Source of the DNA: Symsagittifera roscoffensis
Taxonomy: Eukaryota > Xenacoelomorpha > Acoela > Convolutidae
Direction of reading: 5' to 3'
Length of the DNA stretch: 64,000 nt
Assembly: GCF_963678635.1 (NCBI RefSeq)
Contig: NC_087065.1
Span: 47,122,381 to 47,186,380, forward strand
Position 1 is the stretch's first letter, and each line of letters begins with the position of its first letter. The notes beneath the pieces are model-generated. The model saw only the letters and a list, made by a program, of their open reading frames with translations, was not told the origin of the DNA and did no database searches. A program made the translations under genes and the position numbers. Of this stretch, positions 62,000-64,000 are shown piece by piece.

Positions 62000-64000
62000 T
62001 TCTTTTTTATTTAAAACAGCAGACTTTTTTTCTTAGTTTAACTGATAATTTAATGAATATTTTTTTGGAACTCAAGTCAACTTTTTTTGAAAAATCATGA
62101 AAAAAGAATCATAATTGATATCTAGAAAAATGAAATGAGCTGAGCAGTCATCTTCAGAGTCCATATAAAAATTTCCTGAGTGTCTCGACAGCACCCCATC
62201 ATAATTTTGAAAAATCAAAGTTTTTTAAGTTCGTATTAAGATTCAGTTTTTCAAAAGTTTTGAAAAATCATTCAAAATTGCATATCTCCCAAACAAAGAT
62301 TTTTTAAGCAGTCAAAGCTTAAAGAAATGCAACTTCTGGAAGTACCACGAGATCACCCCATTATAGGTTTGCGAATAAAAAAAAATTTTCAAATCAAGTT
62401 TTCTGAAAAATTTTAAAGAATTATAGAACAAACGTCATTTCTTCGAACCGAAAATGATTTCAGCAGTCACGATTTGCAAGGTCTGAGATTACCCTGACAG
62501 AACTTGACACTATAGAGTTGATAATATCAACTTTTTAAAATTTTTTATGTCTAAGTTACGTAAAACTTTTTAAAAAAATCTTAGAATACGTCATATCGTG
62601 GTAGGTAAAAGAATCTGAGAAGTCAAATTTTGAGGCAAGATTTGGATTACGTGAAAAAAACTGGCATCATCCAATTACTGACTTGAGTTATTCACTTAGT
62701 CAAAATTTAACACTATTTCTTATAATTTTTTTTGAAATGCAAAATGAAGTTAAAAAAACAGCCAGTGAACAGTCAAAAAATGAAAATGAGCTTGAACAAT
62801 TAATTTGAGCCTTTTCACCAATAAAAAAAAAACCCTTACGAACTACATGAAAAAATCTCATAACTCATTATTACGGCTATGAAGAGCAATTTTATTTTTT
62901 TCTGCTGTGTTTTCAAAAACCGCTAACAGAGCATTGCAAAAAGGTAACGAATAATTTTAACCTCCCAAATAAAAAGAGAATAAGAGCAGTTAATAGGTAA
63001 AACAAATTGAGCACTTTGGTTCAGCACTAATTTATGCAAATTAGGTTAGAAAAAAACCGGACTCGTAACATAAGACAACCGTTTGTTTCAGCAAAAAATA
63101 TATACCCTACTTCTGAATACGAGACCAAAGTGGAACTTATTTTGCCTAGATAGATGCCTTCAAAACTCAATGCAAACTAAAACTGAAACAATAAAACAAC
63201 ATGTCATTGATAATTGGATCATCGAAAGAGTCTACAAAGAAAAACAAATAAAATCAACTAGCGTTTAACGCACCTCCGGTGCTTCGAAAACCGCATATAT
63301 TGGAAACAACATCTGCAAATTTTTAGTGTACTCTGACTGCACCCAATTACAGGGTTGGTAATTTCGAACGTTTTAAATTTTTTTAATTCCCATTTTAAAA
63401 GCGTCATCCTGAAAATTTAATGGGCCTCTGGAGAAATTTGGAGGCCAGATTTGCAATCACTCAGAGTCCCTGAGAGCACCCTACTATAGGGTTAGGAATT
63501 TTTTAAAACCTGTTTCCCGAAAAAAAAAATTGAAAAAAAAAAATGTCTCGTCTCGGAAACTAAAAGGATTTGAGCATTCAAATTAAGAGGCAAGATTTGA
63601 GACGCCCGGGTGTACGCTGACAATAAGGTTGTATCTTCATCAATTTAGTAGTTTCAAACTTTTTGAATTTCTTTGTAGATAAGTTCTTTGAGAAATTTTG
63701 AAAAAATCAAAAAACGTCACATCTCGGAAACTAAAAGCATTTGAGCACTCGCGTTTAGCAGTCGCATGTTGCAAGATTTGCAATTTTTTAGAGTACCCTG
63801 ACAACACCGAATTATACCGCTGGAAATTTCAAATTTTGAAAAATAATTAATTTAAAATTTCTGAAGTTTTCTGAAAATTTTTGAAAAAGTCACAAAAAAC
63901 GTCATATCTCGAAAACTACAAAAAATTGAGCGGTCATACCTTGAGACAAGATTCGCAATCTTTGAGAGTACTCTGACAGGACCTAACTACAGGGTTGGGA
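62000..64000. repeat. 150-185-bp satellite array, running off the window edge
   Basis: A core of the type GTCATATCTCGAAAACTA recurs near 62118, 62278, 62435, 62588, 63400, 63544, 63716 and 63900. Each is followed by GAGCAGTCA, GCAAGATTTGCAATC and GAGAGTACCCTGACA blocks and then ATTATAGGGTTGG. Intervals are 144-184 bases. The stretch 62750-63250 interrupts the array with unrelated sequence. No coding role is seen. Confidence 0.8.

Noticed and set aside
1-64000. CRISPR arrays, bacterial operons, or a phage-like module.
   Set aside because: All direct repeats are tandem without spacers, genes have spliceosomal introns, and no prokaryotic gene organisation is present.

Overview
The window is AT-rich eukaryotic DNA, almost certainly from an invertebrate animal. 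It has one multi-exon host gene with GT/AG introns, a second fragmentary host gene, and a very high load of retroelements, hAT-like MITEs, satellites and tandem duplications. There are no operons, ribosome binding sites or CRISPR arrays. I cannot name the species from the sequence.

Layout from left to right: 1-4.4 kb is a non-coding tandem array of an approximately 1.6-kb unit. 4.6-5.9 kb is a decayed minus-strand Ty3/Gypsy fragment (reverse transcriptase and RNase H). 5.9-10.7 kb is a second minus-strand Ty3/Gypsy element (gag, zinc knuckle and protease, RT, integrase). 6.64-14.01 kb and 14.01-21.39 kb are two nearly identical direct copies of a 7.38-kb segment. Each holds that element, possible host exons and two MITEs. 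20.3-23.15 kb adds a nested 1.85-kb duplication whose second copy has an internal deletion. Minus-strand exons here look like part of a nuclear-receptor ligand-binding domain. 24.8-28.3 kb is a 1.74-kb direct duplication. 28.6-31.6 kb holds MITEs and a decayed duplicate of one exon of the MAGUK gene further right. 31.9-36.25 kb is a broken minus-strand LINE with PHD-like ORF1, endonuclease and RT.

38.6-54.5 kb is the main host gene, on the minus strand: a membrane-associated guanylate kinase of the p55/MPP-CASK type. I reconstruct 12 coding exons joined in consistent phase, about 1184 codons, in the order disordered N-terminus, L27, PDZ, SH3, HOOK, inactive guanylate-kinase domain, Ser/Asn-rich tail. 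Such proteins are scaffolds at cell junctions and polarity complexes. This one has large insertions inside SH3 and an extra C-terminal tail. Its introns hold a 329-bp satellite and many copies of an approximately 0.5-kb dispersed repeat.

54.5-64 kb upstream of the gene is mostly dispersed repeat and an approximately 150-185-bp satellite, with one weak exon candidate at 59.6 kb. No wholly new multi-gene system is evident. The most informative observations are the unusual MAGUK, the orphan exon duplicate, the very young 7.38-kb tandem duplication, the nuclear-receptor-like exons, and a 74-bp templated inverted insertion in the LINE. Boundaries of repeats are given to within tens of bases unless stated.
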